Shown here in pieces: positions 34,812-46,663 of a stretch of 64,000 nucleotides of DNA. The notes under the pieces were generated by a model. It made no database searches and had not been told where the DNA came from. It saw nothing but the letters and a program-made list of their open reading frames with translations. Numbering within the stretch: the stretch's first letter is position 1; each line of letters begins with the position of its first letter. The DNA lies in contig JASDFA010000010.1 in the NCBI GenBank assembly GCA_035772735.1, positions 127,543,501-127,607,500 of the forward strand. Reading direction: 5' to 3'. A program made the translations under genes and the position numbers. The stretch is from Datura wrightii. Lineage: Eukaryota; Streptophyta; Magnoliopsida; Solanales; Solanaceae.

Positions 34812-37075
34812 TGTTATACCCCGTAGAATTTCCGTCACCTAAATGACCTATTCGCACGTTGGTTAAGCATATTTGAAAGTCATACGTGCTAAAGAAAGGC
34901 CCGGGAAAAGATCGGATGAGAAACCTGTCGAACCATCGCGGAAGGAGCCGAGGCAGAGCCCCTCCGCGATGGCAGCGTGTCACGGAGGTGGAGCCTCCGC
35001 GTGGGCTCCGTGACACGTTGGCCTTGTCCAGGCCCAAGTATATAAAGCCCCACTTCGGTTTTAAATCAGTAAAAACATAAAATTTGCAGTGAAACAGAGA
35101 GCAGTCAACAGAGAGGAGAAAAGAACGAAGGAGGTAAGATAATTTTCCTCCGATTACGCTGCTAAACGTTGTCCAAACTCAAATTAACCTCAGATACCGA
35201 GGTATTTAGCAGCAGAGAGCATTCCTACGGATTTAGTTTCGTGAAATACGGCCGACGAATCGTCGAGCTACCGAGCTAAGGTAAGTGGAATTGCTCTAAA
35301 TTAGTGTCTATGTGTTCCTAGCTGTGAAGTGAATATTTCTCCCTTCTGGACCGCTGAAAAATAGCGAGTTTTCGACCGTCTTTCGATAAGCCTATGTTTA
35401 GGCTATAAACTATATTGAAAGTGACGTTGCTCTTTACAATAAAGCTGTATTTAGTATTAATTGATATATTTATGAATGCAGTTGGGAGGAAATAGTTGAA
35501 GTACTGGCCGAGCCTCATCCGACAGCCGGATAGTCCGAGGATAAGGTATGTAAAGTTAGTTTCCTCGGCAAGTTAAGTAATCTCGGTACAGTACAGTAAT
35601 TTAAAGGCCAATAGAATGTTCAGAAGTCATGTGTTATCTTTATTACGAATGTTGGTACGATATTAGAAGAATCGAGTCATAACTTGCGTGAAACTTGCTA
35701 ACACGACATAGATTCTAATACAAGTGTTAGGAACTGCACAGCGTGCTCAGTATGTGATCTGACATAGAATGTTAGGATATCATTGTATTCAGTTGAAACC
35801 TAGTAGAGTAATGTAGTATCTGTAAGGCATCTCAGAAATAGAATGATAAGTTAAAATGGAGTTGGAAAGCATGTTAGGAATAGTAAATCATGTTACTATA
35901 GAAACTCAGTATACAACATAGTTTCCAGCAGAAATACTATATCATGTTCAGCATTAGTCTCAGTACAGTATGGAAGAAGATTATATTTATATATATATAT
36001 ACTATTATCAGTCTCAGCATGTATTAAATACGTACATATCATTATCACTAGTTCAGCATGCAGTATGTACAAACACTTTATTATCATTAGCTTCAGTATG
36101 TGGTATATGCAGATAGTATTACTAGTTGAGACTATTGTATTGTTTGGGGTTGGATTACCTAGCATCCATGACCGCCCCAGGGTTAATAGCTGTATAGACT
36201 CGTCCAACAGAGGACGAGGATACGTCGCTCTATGGAGTGGCATGCCGTCCCATAGGGGATGAAGATAGGATGCCAGTTTTCCCCATATTGTGCCTTGGTC
36301 GGCCCTTATACACCCCCGTCGAGCGGATACGCCTGGGGTGTTGATTCAGGAGTCCTCCGGACTCAGGTACAGTTATAGTCAGGGGCTCAGCGAGCCCAAG
36401 TGCATACCCAGGGGATCGGCAGGATGCTTATAGTTATTATAGGAGATGGGACGACCGGGGTAGGGGTATAGATTGCGTGTTGGTTGTACCTCCCGGCTTA
36501 TAGGGGTCGGGTAAGGTTTGTGTGTGCTATGTATGTTATGATATGTTGTGCCGTGTTATAATAGATACGAGTAGATCGATAGTAGAACGATAAATCCTCA
36601 GGTATGACTCCTGCTCCTTCCGGTATAATTAAGAGAAGGTATGACTTACATCATCAGGCAGTTAATCTATTCCTTCCTACTTCAGTTTCATCAGTTATAT
36701 TGTTGTTTTCAAATATTTCTTTCAGTTATTGCTTTACATACTCAGTACCAGCGGTACCGATGCCCGGTGGGGCTCTGCATTACTTGCCTGCAGGTACTCA
36801 TAGACAAGCAGGCGATACCGCGTGATTCCTATCAGCGATCGAGTATTCAGCTCCAGTAATCCGGAGACTGAACTCTAGAGGTGTATTTCATTTTCTTTTG
36901 TTGTATAGTACGAGTAGGTCGGGGCCCTGTCCCGATCATTTCTATTGCTATTCCTAGAGGCTTGCAGTCTGTATATATTTCCCTGTGGTCAGATGAGCCG
37001 GTCGTGTGAGGCCGTGCAGTTGTATAGCTGTTAGTATTTGTGTTTCCTTTATGTTGGCCGTGTGGGGCCATAGTT
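34812..37075 (+). mobile_element. Element F: LTR 2, truncated and without a polypurine tract
   Basis: It starts TGTTATACCCC and runs collinear with LTR 1 for exactly 2264 bp (equivalent to 26982-29245). It then stops in the middle of U5 at CCATAGTT and continues directly as integrase sequence. Upstream, the sequence reads GAATGAGAATG where the equivalent place before LTR 3 reads GAATG, then TTCTTAAGGGGGGG, then AGAATG. The 14 bases containing the polypurine tract are missing. A strong donor AAG|GTAAGT is present at 35280/35281. Confidence 0.9.
34933..35016 (+). promoter_or_regulatory. Double hairpin module upstream of TATA (F LTR 2), best preserved
   Basis: Hairpin 1: CCATCGCGGA pairs perfectly with TCCGCGATGG across 20 bases (34933-34972). 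Hairpin 2: GTGTCACGGAG pairs perfectly with CTCCGTGACAC across 18 bases (34977-35016); its loop contains GGAG-C-CTCC. TATATAAAG follows at 35039. Confidence 0.85.
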
Positions 37076-38431
37076 AAGGAGTCAGATTTCCAAATGATTG
37101 AGGATGATGTGCTACGCTGTAACGGCCGCCTCTGTTTCCCGAATATTTCAGGGCTTCGCGGGCGGATCATGCACGAGGTACATTACGCTCGCTATTCCCT
37201 TCATCCAGGAGCGACGAAGATGTACCACGACATCAGAGACACTTACTGGTGGCCAGGTATGAAAGCTGAGATCGCTGAATTTGTATCTAGATGTTCTAAC
37301 TGTCAGCAAGTGAAAGCAGAGCACCAGAAGCCGGGCGGTTTGACGCAAGATATAGTGGTGCCTATGTGGAAATGGGAAACGATAAACATGGATTTTGTAA
37401 CAGGGTTACCCCGTACCAGATGAAGAAATGATTCCATTTGGGTAATAGTTGACAGGCTAACAAAATTAGCTCATTTCCTGCCAGTGAAGGCTACCTTCTC
37501 GGCTGAGGACTATGCCGAATTATATATCAGAGAAATAGTTAGATTGCGTGGAGTGCCAGTATCCATCATTTCAGATAGGGGAGCACAGTTTACAGCTAGA
37601 TTCTGGCAATCGTTCTAGAGGGGTTTGGGAATGCAGATTAACTTGAGCACAGCATTCCATCCTCAGACAGATGGGCAGGCTGAACGTACAATTCAGACGC
37701 TCGAAGATATGCTACGAGCGTGTGTGCTAGATTTTAGGGGTAGCTGGGATGAGCATCTTTCATTGATTGAATTTGCTTATAATAACAGTTATCATTCAGC
37801 TATCCAGATGGCGCCTTTCGAGGCATTATACGGGCAAAAATGTAGATCGCCGGTGGGCTGGTTTGAAATAGGAGAATCAACATTGGTTGGCCCAGACATT
37901 GTTCGGCAGTCAGAGGAAAAGATAAAGCTTATCCGAGAACGTTTACTGACTGCTCAGAGCCGCCAGAAGTCTTATGCAGATATGCAGCGCAGAAATCTAG
38001 AATTTGCGGTAAATGACAGGGTATATCTGAAAGTGTCTCCAATGAAAGGGGTAATGAGATTTGGCAAGAAAGGCAAGCTTAGCCCGAGATTTATTGGGCC
38101 ATATCAAATTCGGCGAAGAATAGGCCGAGTTGCATACGAATTGAACTTGCCTCCAGAGTTAGCATCTGTTCACCCAGTATTCCATGTCTCTATGTTGAGA
38201 AAGTTCGTAGGGGACCCTTCTACAGTAGTTCCAGTTCAGGATGTCCAGGTCACAGAAGAGTTAGCATATGAAGAGGTTCCAGTAGCTATTTTAGATAGAT
38301 AGATTCGCAGGTTGAGGACTAAAGATGTTGCGTCTGTCAAAGTATTGTGGCGTAACAGGAACCAAGAGGACATGACGTGGGAAGCTGAAGAAGATATGAA
38401 AGCCAGAAACCCTTACCTATTTCAGGCCTAG
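37076..38431 (+). pseudogene. Element F: second integrase segment (partial duplicate)
   Basis: It is collinear, at the same 1356-bp length, with 33207-34562 of F's gag-pol: integrase zinc finger, core (INMDFVTGLPRT, IISDRGAQFTARFW, QTDGQAERTIQTLEDM) and chromodomain, ending at TAG 38429. The same frame is kept. Premature stops occur at 37421 (TGA), 37616 (TAG) and 38300 (TAG), none of which the first copy shares, while the first copy's stops at 33213 and 34368 are sense codons here. The upstream boundary is the truncated LTR 2. A chance ORF starting at 37040 fuses LTR to integrase. Confidence 0.9.
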
Positions 38432-38681
38432 TCAGGCGACAGGTATGTCCGTATTATTACTTATGCAGTACCTTATAGTTGTATGTGTGTGAATGAGAAA
38501 GATTGATACTTAGTTATCCAGTGGATCTTAAAATATTACGTACAGTGCCTGTGTTGGACTTTTCTGCATTTCAGGTTTTTGCTATAGTCCATATTACAGG
38601 GGAAACTCTGCCGAAAAATTTATCTAGAAAGTAAGTTAAGTAGTCCTCCAGATAGTAGTGTACATTCGAGGATGAATGTTC

Positions 38682-38696
38682 TTAAGGGGGGGAGAA
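38682..38696 (+). other. Polypurine tract of element F
   Basis: TTAAGGGGGGGAGAA directly precedes LTR 3. It is the plus-strand primer site; the equivalent place before LTR 2 lacks it. Confidence 0.85.
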
Positions 38697-41281
38697 TGTT
38701 ATACCCCATAGAATTTCTGTCACCTAAATGACCTATTCGCACGTTGGTTAAGCATATTTGAAAGTCATACGTGCTAAAGAAAGGCCCGGGAAAAGATCGG
38801 ACGAGAAACCTGTCGAACCATCGCGGAAGGAGCCGAGGCAGAGCCCCACCGTGATGGCAGCGTGTCACGGAGGTCGAGCCTCCGCGTTGGCTCCATGACA
38901 CGTTGGCCTTGTCCAGGCCCAAGTATATAAAGCCCCACTTCGGTTTTAAATCAGTAAAAACTTATAATTTCCAATGAAACAGAGAGCAGTCAGCAGAGAG
39001 GAGAAAAGAACGAAGGAGGTAAGATAATTTTCGTCCGATTACGCTACTAAACGTTGTCCAAACTCAAATTAACCTCAGATACCGAGGTATTTAGCAGCAG
39101 AGAGCATTCCTACGGATTTAGTTTCGTGAAATACGGCCGACGAATCGTCAAGCTACCGAGCTAAGGTAAGTGGAATTGCTCTAAATTAGTGTCTATGTGT
39201 TCCTAGCTGTGAAGTGAATATTTCTCCCTTCTGGACCTCTGAAAAATAGCGAGTTTTTGACCGTCATTCGATAAGCCTAAGTTTAGGCTATAAACTATAT
39301 CGAAAGTGACGTTGCCCTTTACAATAAAGCTATATTTAGTATTAATTGATATATTTATGAATGCAGTTGGGAGGAAATAGTTGAAGTACTAGACGAGCCT
39401 CGTCCGACAGCCGGATAGTTCAAGGATAAGGTATGTAAAGTTAGTTTCCTCGGCAAGTTAAGTAATCTCGGTACAATACAGTAATTTAAAGGCCAATAGA
39501 ATGTTCATAAGCATGTGTTATGGTTATTACAAATGTTGGTACGATATTAGAAGCATCGAGTCATAACTTGCGTGAAACTTGCTAGCACGACATAGATTCT
39601 AATACAAGTGTTAGGAACTGCACAGCGTGCTCAGTATGTGACCTGACACAGAATGTTAGGATATCATTGTGTTCAGTTGAAACCCAGTAGAGTAATGTAG
39701 TATCTGTAAGGCATCTCAGAAATAGAATGATAAGTTAAAATGGAGTTGGAAAGCATGTTAGGAATAGTAAATCATGTTACTATAGAAACTCAGTATACAA
39801 CATAGTTTCCAGCAGAAATACTATATCATGTTCAGCATTAGACTCAGTACAGTATGGCAGAAGATTATATTTATATATATATATTATTATCAGTCTCAGC
39901 ATGTATTAAATACGTACATATCATTATCACTAGTTCAGCATGCAGTATGTACAAACACTTTATTATCATTAGCTTCAGTATGTGGTATATGCAGATAGTA
40001 TTACTAGTTGAGACTGTTGTATTGTTTGGGGTTGGATTACCTAGCATCCATGACTGCCCCAAGGTTAATAGCTGTATCGACTCGTCCGCCAGAGGACGAG
40101 GATACGTCGCTCTACGGAGTGGCATGCCGTCCCACAGGGGACGAAGATGGGATGTCAGTTTTCCCCATATTGTGCCTTGGTCGGCCCTTATACACCCCCG
40201 TCGAGCGGATACGCCCGGGGTGTTGATTCAGGAGTCCTCCGGACTCAGGTACAGTTATAGTCAGGGGCTCAGGGAGCCCAAGTGCATACCCAGGGGACCG
40301 GCAGGATGCTTATAGTTATTATAGGAGACGGGCCGACCGGGGTAGGGGTATAGATTGCGTGTTGGTTGTACCTCCTGGCTTATGGGGGCCGGGTAAGGTT
40401 TGTGTGTGCTATGTATGTTATGATATGTTGTGCTGTGTTGTAATAGATACGAGTAGATCGACAGTAGAACGATAAATCCTCAGGTATGACTCCTGCTCCT
40501 TCCGGTATAATTAAGAGAAGGTATGACTTACATCATCAGACAGTTAATCTATTCCTTCCTACTTCAGTTTCATCAGTTATATTGTTGTTTTCAGATATTT
40601 CTTTCAGTTATTGCTTTACATATTCAGTACCAGCGGTACTGACGCCCGGTAGGGCGCTGCATTACTTGCCTACAGGTACTCATACACAAGCAGGCGATAC
40701 CGCGTGATTCCTGTCAGCGATCGAGTATTCATCTCCTGTAATCCAGAGACTGAATTCTAGAGGTGTATTTCATTTTCTTTTGTTGTATAGTACGGGTAGG
40801 TCGGGGCCCTGTCCCGATCATTTCTATTGCTATTCCTAGAGGCTTGCAGTCTGTATATATTTCCCTGTGGTTAGATGAGCCGGTCGTGTGAGGCCGTGCA
40901 GTTGTATAGCTGTTAGTACTTGTGTTTCCTTTATGTTTGCCGTGTGGGGCCATAGTTTGACAGTAGTGGTGACCTTGCCGGTCACGTAGCTATCCAGTAC
41001 TTCTTGGTTAAGTTATAGATAACTACACAGCATGGTGGCCTTGTCGGCCCGCATAGGTTTCCCTATATTGACATGTTTCTGGTCAGCTGTTAGTACAGGT
41101 ACAGGAGGCTATAGGCCAATGGGCCGGGGGCTGTGTTTACAGCCGTTATATAGCCCTTTGTTTCCAGAAATGTGAGTTAGAGCCAGCCAGGCACCAGATG
41201 TGCCCAGGCTTAGCAGTTCAGCAGTTCAGGTCCTAGTAGGGCACCAGGTGCCAATCATACCCCCCAAGGCGGGGTGTGACA
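38697..41281 (+). mobile_element. Element F: LTR 3 (3' LTR)
   Basis: A 2585-bp LTR starting TGTTATACCCCATAG and ending GCGGGGTGTGACA, followed by the CTTCA target duplication. It pairs with LTR 1 as the outer LTR of the insertion. Confidence 0.92.
38818..38901 (+). promoter_or_regulatory. Double hairpin module upstream of TATA (F LTR 3)
   Basis: Hairpin 1: CCATCGCGGA...ACCGTGATGG, degraded. Hairpin 2: GTGTCACGGAG...CTCCATGACAC with one mismatch. TATATAAAG follows near 38924. Confidence 0.75.
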
Positions 41282-41286
41282 CTTCA
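41282..41286 (+). repeat. Target-site duplication CTTCA of element F, right copy
   Basis: Exact repeat of 26977-26981. After it, element E's RNase H resumes at GVGLGCVLM. Confidence 0.9.
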
Positions 41287-43088
41287 GGCGTGGGGTTAGG
41301 ATGTGTTCTGATGTAGCATGGTAAAGTAATTGCTTACGCTTCTAGTCAGCTGAAGAAGCATGAAAAGAACTACCCCACCCATGACCTGGAATTAGCCATG
41401 GTGATTGATGCATTGAAAATATAGAGGCACTATCTGTATGGCCTTCATGTAGATATTTTCACTGATCACAAGAGTCTCCAGTATATTTTCACCCAGAAAG
41501 AATTGATCTACGGTAGTGTCGCTGGTTAGAGCTTTTGAAAGACTATGATGTGAATATTTTGTACCACCCAAGGAGAGCCAATGTTTTACCAAATGCTCTC
41601 AGCTGTAAATCCATGGGGATTTTAGCACTCCTGTAGCCAAGACAATGGGAACTGGCCCGAGATTTGCATCAATTAGCCAGTTTAGCCGTCTGTAGAGTAG
41701 ATTCAGGAGATAGTGGAGCAATAATTCAGAATAAAGCAGTATCATCATTAGTGGAGGAAGTGAAAGAACAAAAGTATGAAGACCCTAACCTGGTCCAGTT
41801 TAGAGATAAGTTTTATCAAGGGGAAGTTACAGATTTTCAGGTAACCGAAGACAGAGTTTTGAGATATAGGGATCACCTCTGTGTTCCAAATGCAGCAGGA
41901 CTTCACTAGGAAGCTATGGGCGAGGTGCATTATTCCCGCTACTCTCTTCATCCGAGTTCAAAAAATATTGTATCACGATATAAAAGAGATTTACTGGTGG
42001 CCAGGAATGAAAAAAGAGATGGCAGAATTTGTAGCTCAATGTCCTAATTTCCAACAGGTGAAAGCCGAACATCAGAAACCCAGCGGGCTGACACAGGAGA
42101 TAGCAGTTCCTATATGGAAATGGGAGGCAATAAACATGGATTTTGTCAAAGGGTTACCTCGTATCAGGCATAAATTTGATTCCATCTAGGTGATTGTTGA
42201 CAGATTGACGAATCAGCTTATTTCTTCCATGGAGGGCTACATTTTCAGTTGAAGATTATGCCGACCTTTGTATAAGGGAGATAGTTAGATTACATGGTGT
42301 CCCAGTATCTATCATTTCTGATAGGGGAGCCCAATTTACAGCTAGGTTCTGGAAGTCCTTCCAGAGAGGTTTGGGAACCCAGGTTAATCTAAATACAGTA
42401 TTCCACCCTCAGACAGATGAGCAGGAAGAACGTACAATTCAAATGCTCAAGGATATGTTACGAGCATGCCTGCTAGACTTCGAGGGCAGCTGGGAGGAAC
42501 ATTTACCCCTTATTGAGTTTCCTATAAGAACAGTTACCATTCGGCGATTCAGATGGTGCCTTATGAGGCTTTATATGAGCAAAAGTATAAGTCCCCAGTT
42601 GGTTGGTTCGAGGTTGGAGAGACAGGGTTAATTGGGCCGGATATAATTCACCAGTCAAAAGAGAAAGTAAAGCTTATCAGATAACATCTGCTGACAGCTC
42701 AGAGCCACTAGAAATCTTATGCTGATATGCAGTGTAGAAACCTGGAGTTTAGTGTAGGTTACTGGGTATTTCTAAAAATCTCGCCAATGAAGGGCATAAT
42801 GAGGTTTGGAAAAAAGGGTAATCTCATCACGAGGTTTATTGGGCCATATCGAATACGGAAGTCCATAGGGATCCGTCCCAAATTGTGCCAGCTAAGGATG
42901 TACAGGTTACCGAGGAATAAGCCTATGAAGAGATCCCAGTAGCTATATTATATCAGCAAGTTCGCAGGTTGAGGACTAAAGATGTTGCCTCTGTTAAAGT
43001 ACTATGAAGAAACAAGAACAGAGAGGAAATGACTTGGGGAGTTGAGGACAACATGAAATCTAGACATCCTCACTTGTTCCATACTTAG
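41287..43088 (+). pseudogene. Element E RNase H (second part), integrase, chromodomain
   Basis: It continues E's RNase H exactly where 26976 stopped (GVGLGCVLM, then YPTHDLELAMVIDALKI and FTDHKSLQYIFTQKELI). Integrase: KILYHDIKEIYWWPGMKKEM, the zinc-finger CPNFQQVKAEHQKPSGLTQE (second cysteine lost), NMDFVKGLPRIRHKFDSI, IYHF-like remnant of IISDRGA, and QTDEQEERTIQMLKDM where the usual sequence is QTDGQAERT. The core glutamate block and the KISPMKGIMRFGKKGN region follow. The chromodomain tail ends at TAG 43086. There are many stops and at least four frame changes. It is far more decayed than F. Confidence 0.85.
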
Positions 43089-43353
43089 TCCAGATTATGC
43101 AGTTAAGGTATGTTTTTGATTCAGTCGTTATTTCATGAATTATGTTATATACATTGCTCAGTTGGCTCTAGCTTTATTATGAAATAGTTGTGATAGTATT
43201 ATATGAAGTGCCTATACTGGACTTTTCTGCATTTCAGAATTTTTGCATAGTCCATATTACAGGGGAGACTCTGCTAAAAGTTTTCCAGAATAAGTAGCTA
43301 CCAAAGTTAAGATGCCTATAAGCTAAAGTAAAACATTCGAGGACGAATGTTCC

Positions 43354-43366
43354 TAAGGGGGGAGTA
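43354..43366 (+). other. Polypurine tract of element E
   Basis: AAGGGGGGAGTA immediately before the LTR start at 43367. Confidence 0.85.
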
Positions 43367-45364
43367 TGTTACACCCCGTAAGTTTCTAATGTTTAGGAGG
43401 CCTATTTGTACATTGGTTAAGAGCTTTGGAGTGCAATACGTACGAGAAAAGGGCCCGGGGAAAGGATGAACAAGCATGGAGTAGGGACCGCGCGGGAGAA
43501 GGTCGGACCAGCTGCCCAAAAGGGCAACGTGGCACGGCCCAAAAATGGTGCGTTGGGGTCCGAGCCATGGACCCCGTGTCCACCGCCCAAATTATATATA
43601 TATTCAATGTATTTCACTTGTTCACTTAAAAGTAAACTAGACCCGCGACCAGAAGTAATACACACGCGATTTTCAGGTGATTTTCCTCCGTTTACACTGC
43701 AAAATGCCGCCCAAATTCAAATTAACTTCGGGTATCAATGTATAAGGTTGCAGGGAGCATTACTTCGGAGTTAGTTTTGTGAAATTCTCCCGGCGAATCA
43801 TGACCTCGCCGAGACAAAGTTGTTGAAATTGCTCCAAAATAGTGCCAATACGGCCGCAGTCTTAAAGTAAGCATTTCCCCTTTCTGGACTTTCGAGAAAT
43901 TACGAGTTTTCGACTGTGTTCCATCAAGTTGAAATATAGTTAATATTAATATATAAAGTTATAATTTTTATCAAATTTAGTACAGAAAGTAGCCTTATTC
44001 TTCTAATAATACAATTGAAATTGAGAAGAGCAGTTGAATACAAGCTGAAACTCGCAAGTTAATCAGCAATCGGCGAACGAGGTACGTTAAGGTAGTTTCT
44101 TTCGGCAAGTTGGTTTCCATAGCTTGATAACCCAGTTTGAGTCCCAATAAGAGTACCAAAAGCATGTCTGTTATGATTAGTTATTGTTATTAGCTGAAAC
44201 TCGTATTCCATGTTTATTTTGGGATGGATTATGCTTGTATAGCCTTCATGACCGACCCCAGGGTTATTAGCTGTGTCGACGCCCGCCAAGGGAGAGATTT
44301 ACATCGCTCTATAGAGTGTTATTCCATCCACCAGGGATGAATATGGGGTCACAGGTCCTCCTATGCTGTGGTTGGCTTTATACACACCCGTCGAGCCTGG
44401 TGCCGGGGGTGCAGATATCAGGAGTCCACCGAACTAAGACACAGTTATAGTCAGGGGTCGAGCGGGCTCAATTGCAGACCAAGGGAATTGGTAGGATGGC
44501 TATAGCTATTAATTGACCAGTGTCACCTTAGATAGGGTTATATAGACTGAGGTGTACTCACCAGGGCTTATGGGGTCCCCAGGTGGGTTAATCTGTGCTG
44601 GTTGTACCTTCCGGCTTATAGGGGCCAAGTAAGGTTTATGTTTGCTTTAGTTATTGAAAGTTAGATAGTAAGACGTTCTATTACTCAGGTATGATCTCTA
44701 TTCCTTCATTTCAGTTATTCTCAATTTTATCTCTTTATTTTAGTCATTTATAGTTATCGCCTTACATATTAAGTACATATTCTACTGATGCCCTTTCTGG
44801 GGCGCTACATTACTTGCCTGCAGGTGCGGATAGACAGGAAGTAGGTCCCTCATAGATTTCAGTCAGCATCATCTGAGCAGTTAGCTCCTTTCTTCCAAAG
44901 CTTATAGATAGAAGGTTACTTCCTTTTGATTGTATAGTTCATGGGTAGGTCGGGGCCCTGTCCCGACCATCGTGTTACTCCTAGAGGCTTGCATATTGTT
45001 CTTTTTCCCTGTGGTTAGTTGTTATCGGCCGTGTGGGGCCTTGTTTAGCTGACAGATTAGTGGCCTTGACGGCCATAGTATAGCTTAGCATTGGTTTTAC
45101 TTTACAGTCATAACTATACATCATGGTGGACTTGTTGGCCCGCATTGGATTCCCTATTGTTGTTGTTTCTGTCTAGCTGGTTTTCTTTTACAGGTGGCCA
45201 TAAGGCCTTGTTAGCCGGAGGTTGTATTTACAGACGAGATATAACCCATTGTTTTCTTGAATTGAGAAGTGAGCCTGCACCAGGAGTGCACAACTTATCT
45301 TAGTCAGTTTAGACCCTAGTGGGGCACTAGGTGCCAGTAATGCCTCCCAAGGTGGGGTGTGACA
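43367..45364 (+). mobile_element. Element E: 3' LTR
   Basis: It starts TGTTACACCCCGTAAG and ends GGTGGGGTGTGACA, 1998 bp, followed by the AAATT target duplication. It is collinear with 21877-23884. A TATATATAT promoter element lies near 43596, downstream of GGGGTCC...GGACCCC-like arms at 43554-43576 (here CGAGCCATGG in the loop). Confidence 0.9.
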
Positions 45365-45369
45365 AAATT
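45365..45369 (+). repeat. Target-site duplication AAATT of element E, right copy
   Basis: Exact repeat of 21872-21876. Confidence 0.9.
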
Positions 45370-46663
45370 ATATGTTTTCGATCGTGTTTCGTTAAGTTAA
45401 AGTATAGTTAATATTAATATAAAAAGTTATCATTTTTGCCGAATTTGTTACTAAAATTAGTTTCATTTCCTCAGTAACGCGATTACAGTTGGGAAGAACT
45501 ATTGAATACGATTTGAAACTCGCCAATTGATCAGAAATTGGCAATCCAGGTATTTTAAGGCCAATGTCTTCGGCAAGTTAGTTTCTTCAGAATTATAATT
45601 TACTGTGAATCCTAGTAAGAGAGTCAGAAGTATATCCATTGTGATTAGCTGTCCTCATTAGCTGAGACCAGTGTTCTATACTTAGTTGGGATTGACTTTC
45701 CATTTGTAGCCCTTTATAACCAACCCTAGGGTTAATAGCTGTGTCGACGCCCGCCAGGGGCGAGATGACGTCGCTCCAAGGAGTGGTATGCCAACCTCAA
45801 GGGATGAATATGGGGTCCAAGGTCCTCATATAGTCCATTCCATGGATGGACTATTATATGTTATATCAGCACCACACCCCCTGTCAAACCTAGTGCCCTT
45901 TGTGTAGATATCAGGAGTCCACCGGACTCAGACATAGCTACAGTTTGGGGGCCGAGCGGGCACAGTTGCAGACCAAGGGGATGAGTAGGATGGCTATAGC
46001 TACTTGATGACTCAGTATTACATCGTTAGGGCTATATAGATTCAAGTGTACTCACTAGGACTTATGGGGGCCCAAGTGGGTTATTTTGTGCTGGTTGTGC
46101 CTTTCGGCTTATGGGGGCTAGGTAAGGTTCTTATTTACATTAGTTACTGCTAGATTATATAGCAAGAAGTTCAGCTATACAAGTTGTATTCTTATCCCAT
46201 TCTTGCAGTTACATTTAGTTTTATTTTAAGTTTGTTCAGTTATTTATAATTACTGCCTTACATATTCGGTACATATCATACTGACGCCTTTCTTGGGGCG
46301 CTACATTACTTGCTTGCAGGTATGGATAGACACGAGTCAGGAACTTCCTACTATCTAGCCAGGACTAGCAGCGCAGTCGACCCTTTTGCTCCGGAGCTAG
46401 TAAGTTAGAAGGTTTACTCTCTTTTTGTTTGTATAGTTTACGAGTAGGTCGGGGCCCTGTCTCAACTAGTATATTATTCGTAGAGGCTTGAAGATTGTTT
46501 CAGATTCCCTGTGGTTAGTTGTTATTGGCAATGTGGGGCCCATATATATGTTATCTTGCATGTTGGCCGTGTGGGGCACTGTTTAGCTATTAGATAGCGG
46601 TCTTGTCGGCCTTAGCTTAGTTTAGTGCCGGATTTACTTTACAGTTATAACTAGATATCATGT
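45370..46663 (+). mobile_element. Element D: 3' LTR, right part
   Basis: Continuation of 21313-21876 after the E insertion: ATATGTTTTCGATCGTG follows where E's own LTR has ACGAGTTTTCGACCTTG. It carries the same landmarks as E's LTR (TAGCTGTGTCGACGCC near 45738, GGTCGGGGCCCTGTC near 46446, TAGAGGCTTG near 46482). It does not reach a GGGTGTGACA end; the last few hundred bases are replaced by an internal duplication and then viral DNA. Confidence 0.82.

Noticed and set aside
45091..45303. A 70-codon ORF in E's 3' LTR as a host gene
   Set aside because: The equivalent place in E's 5' LTR is broken and the sequence is LTR throughout.
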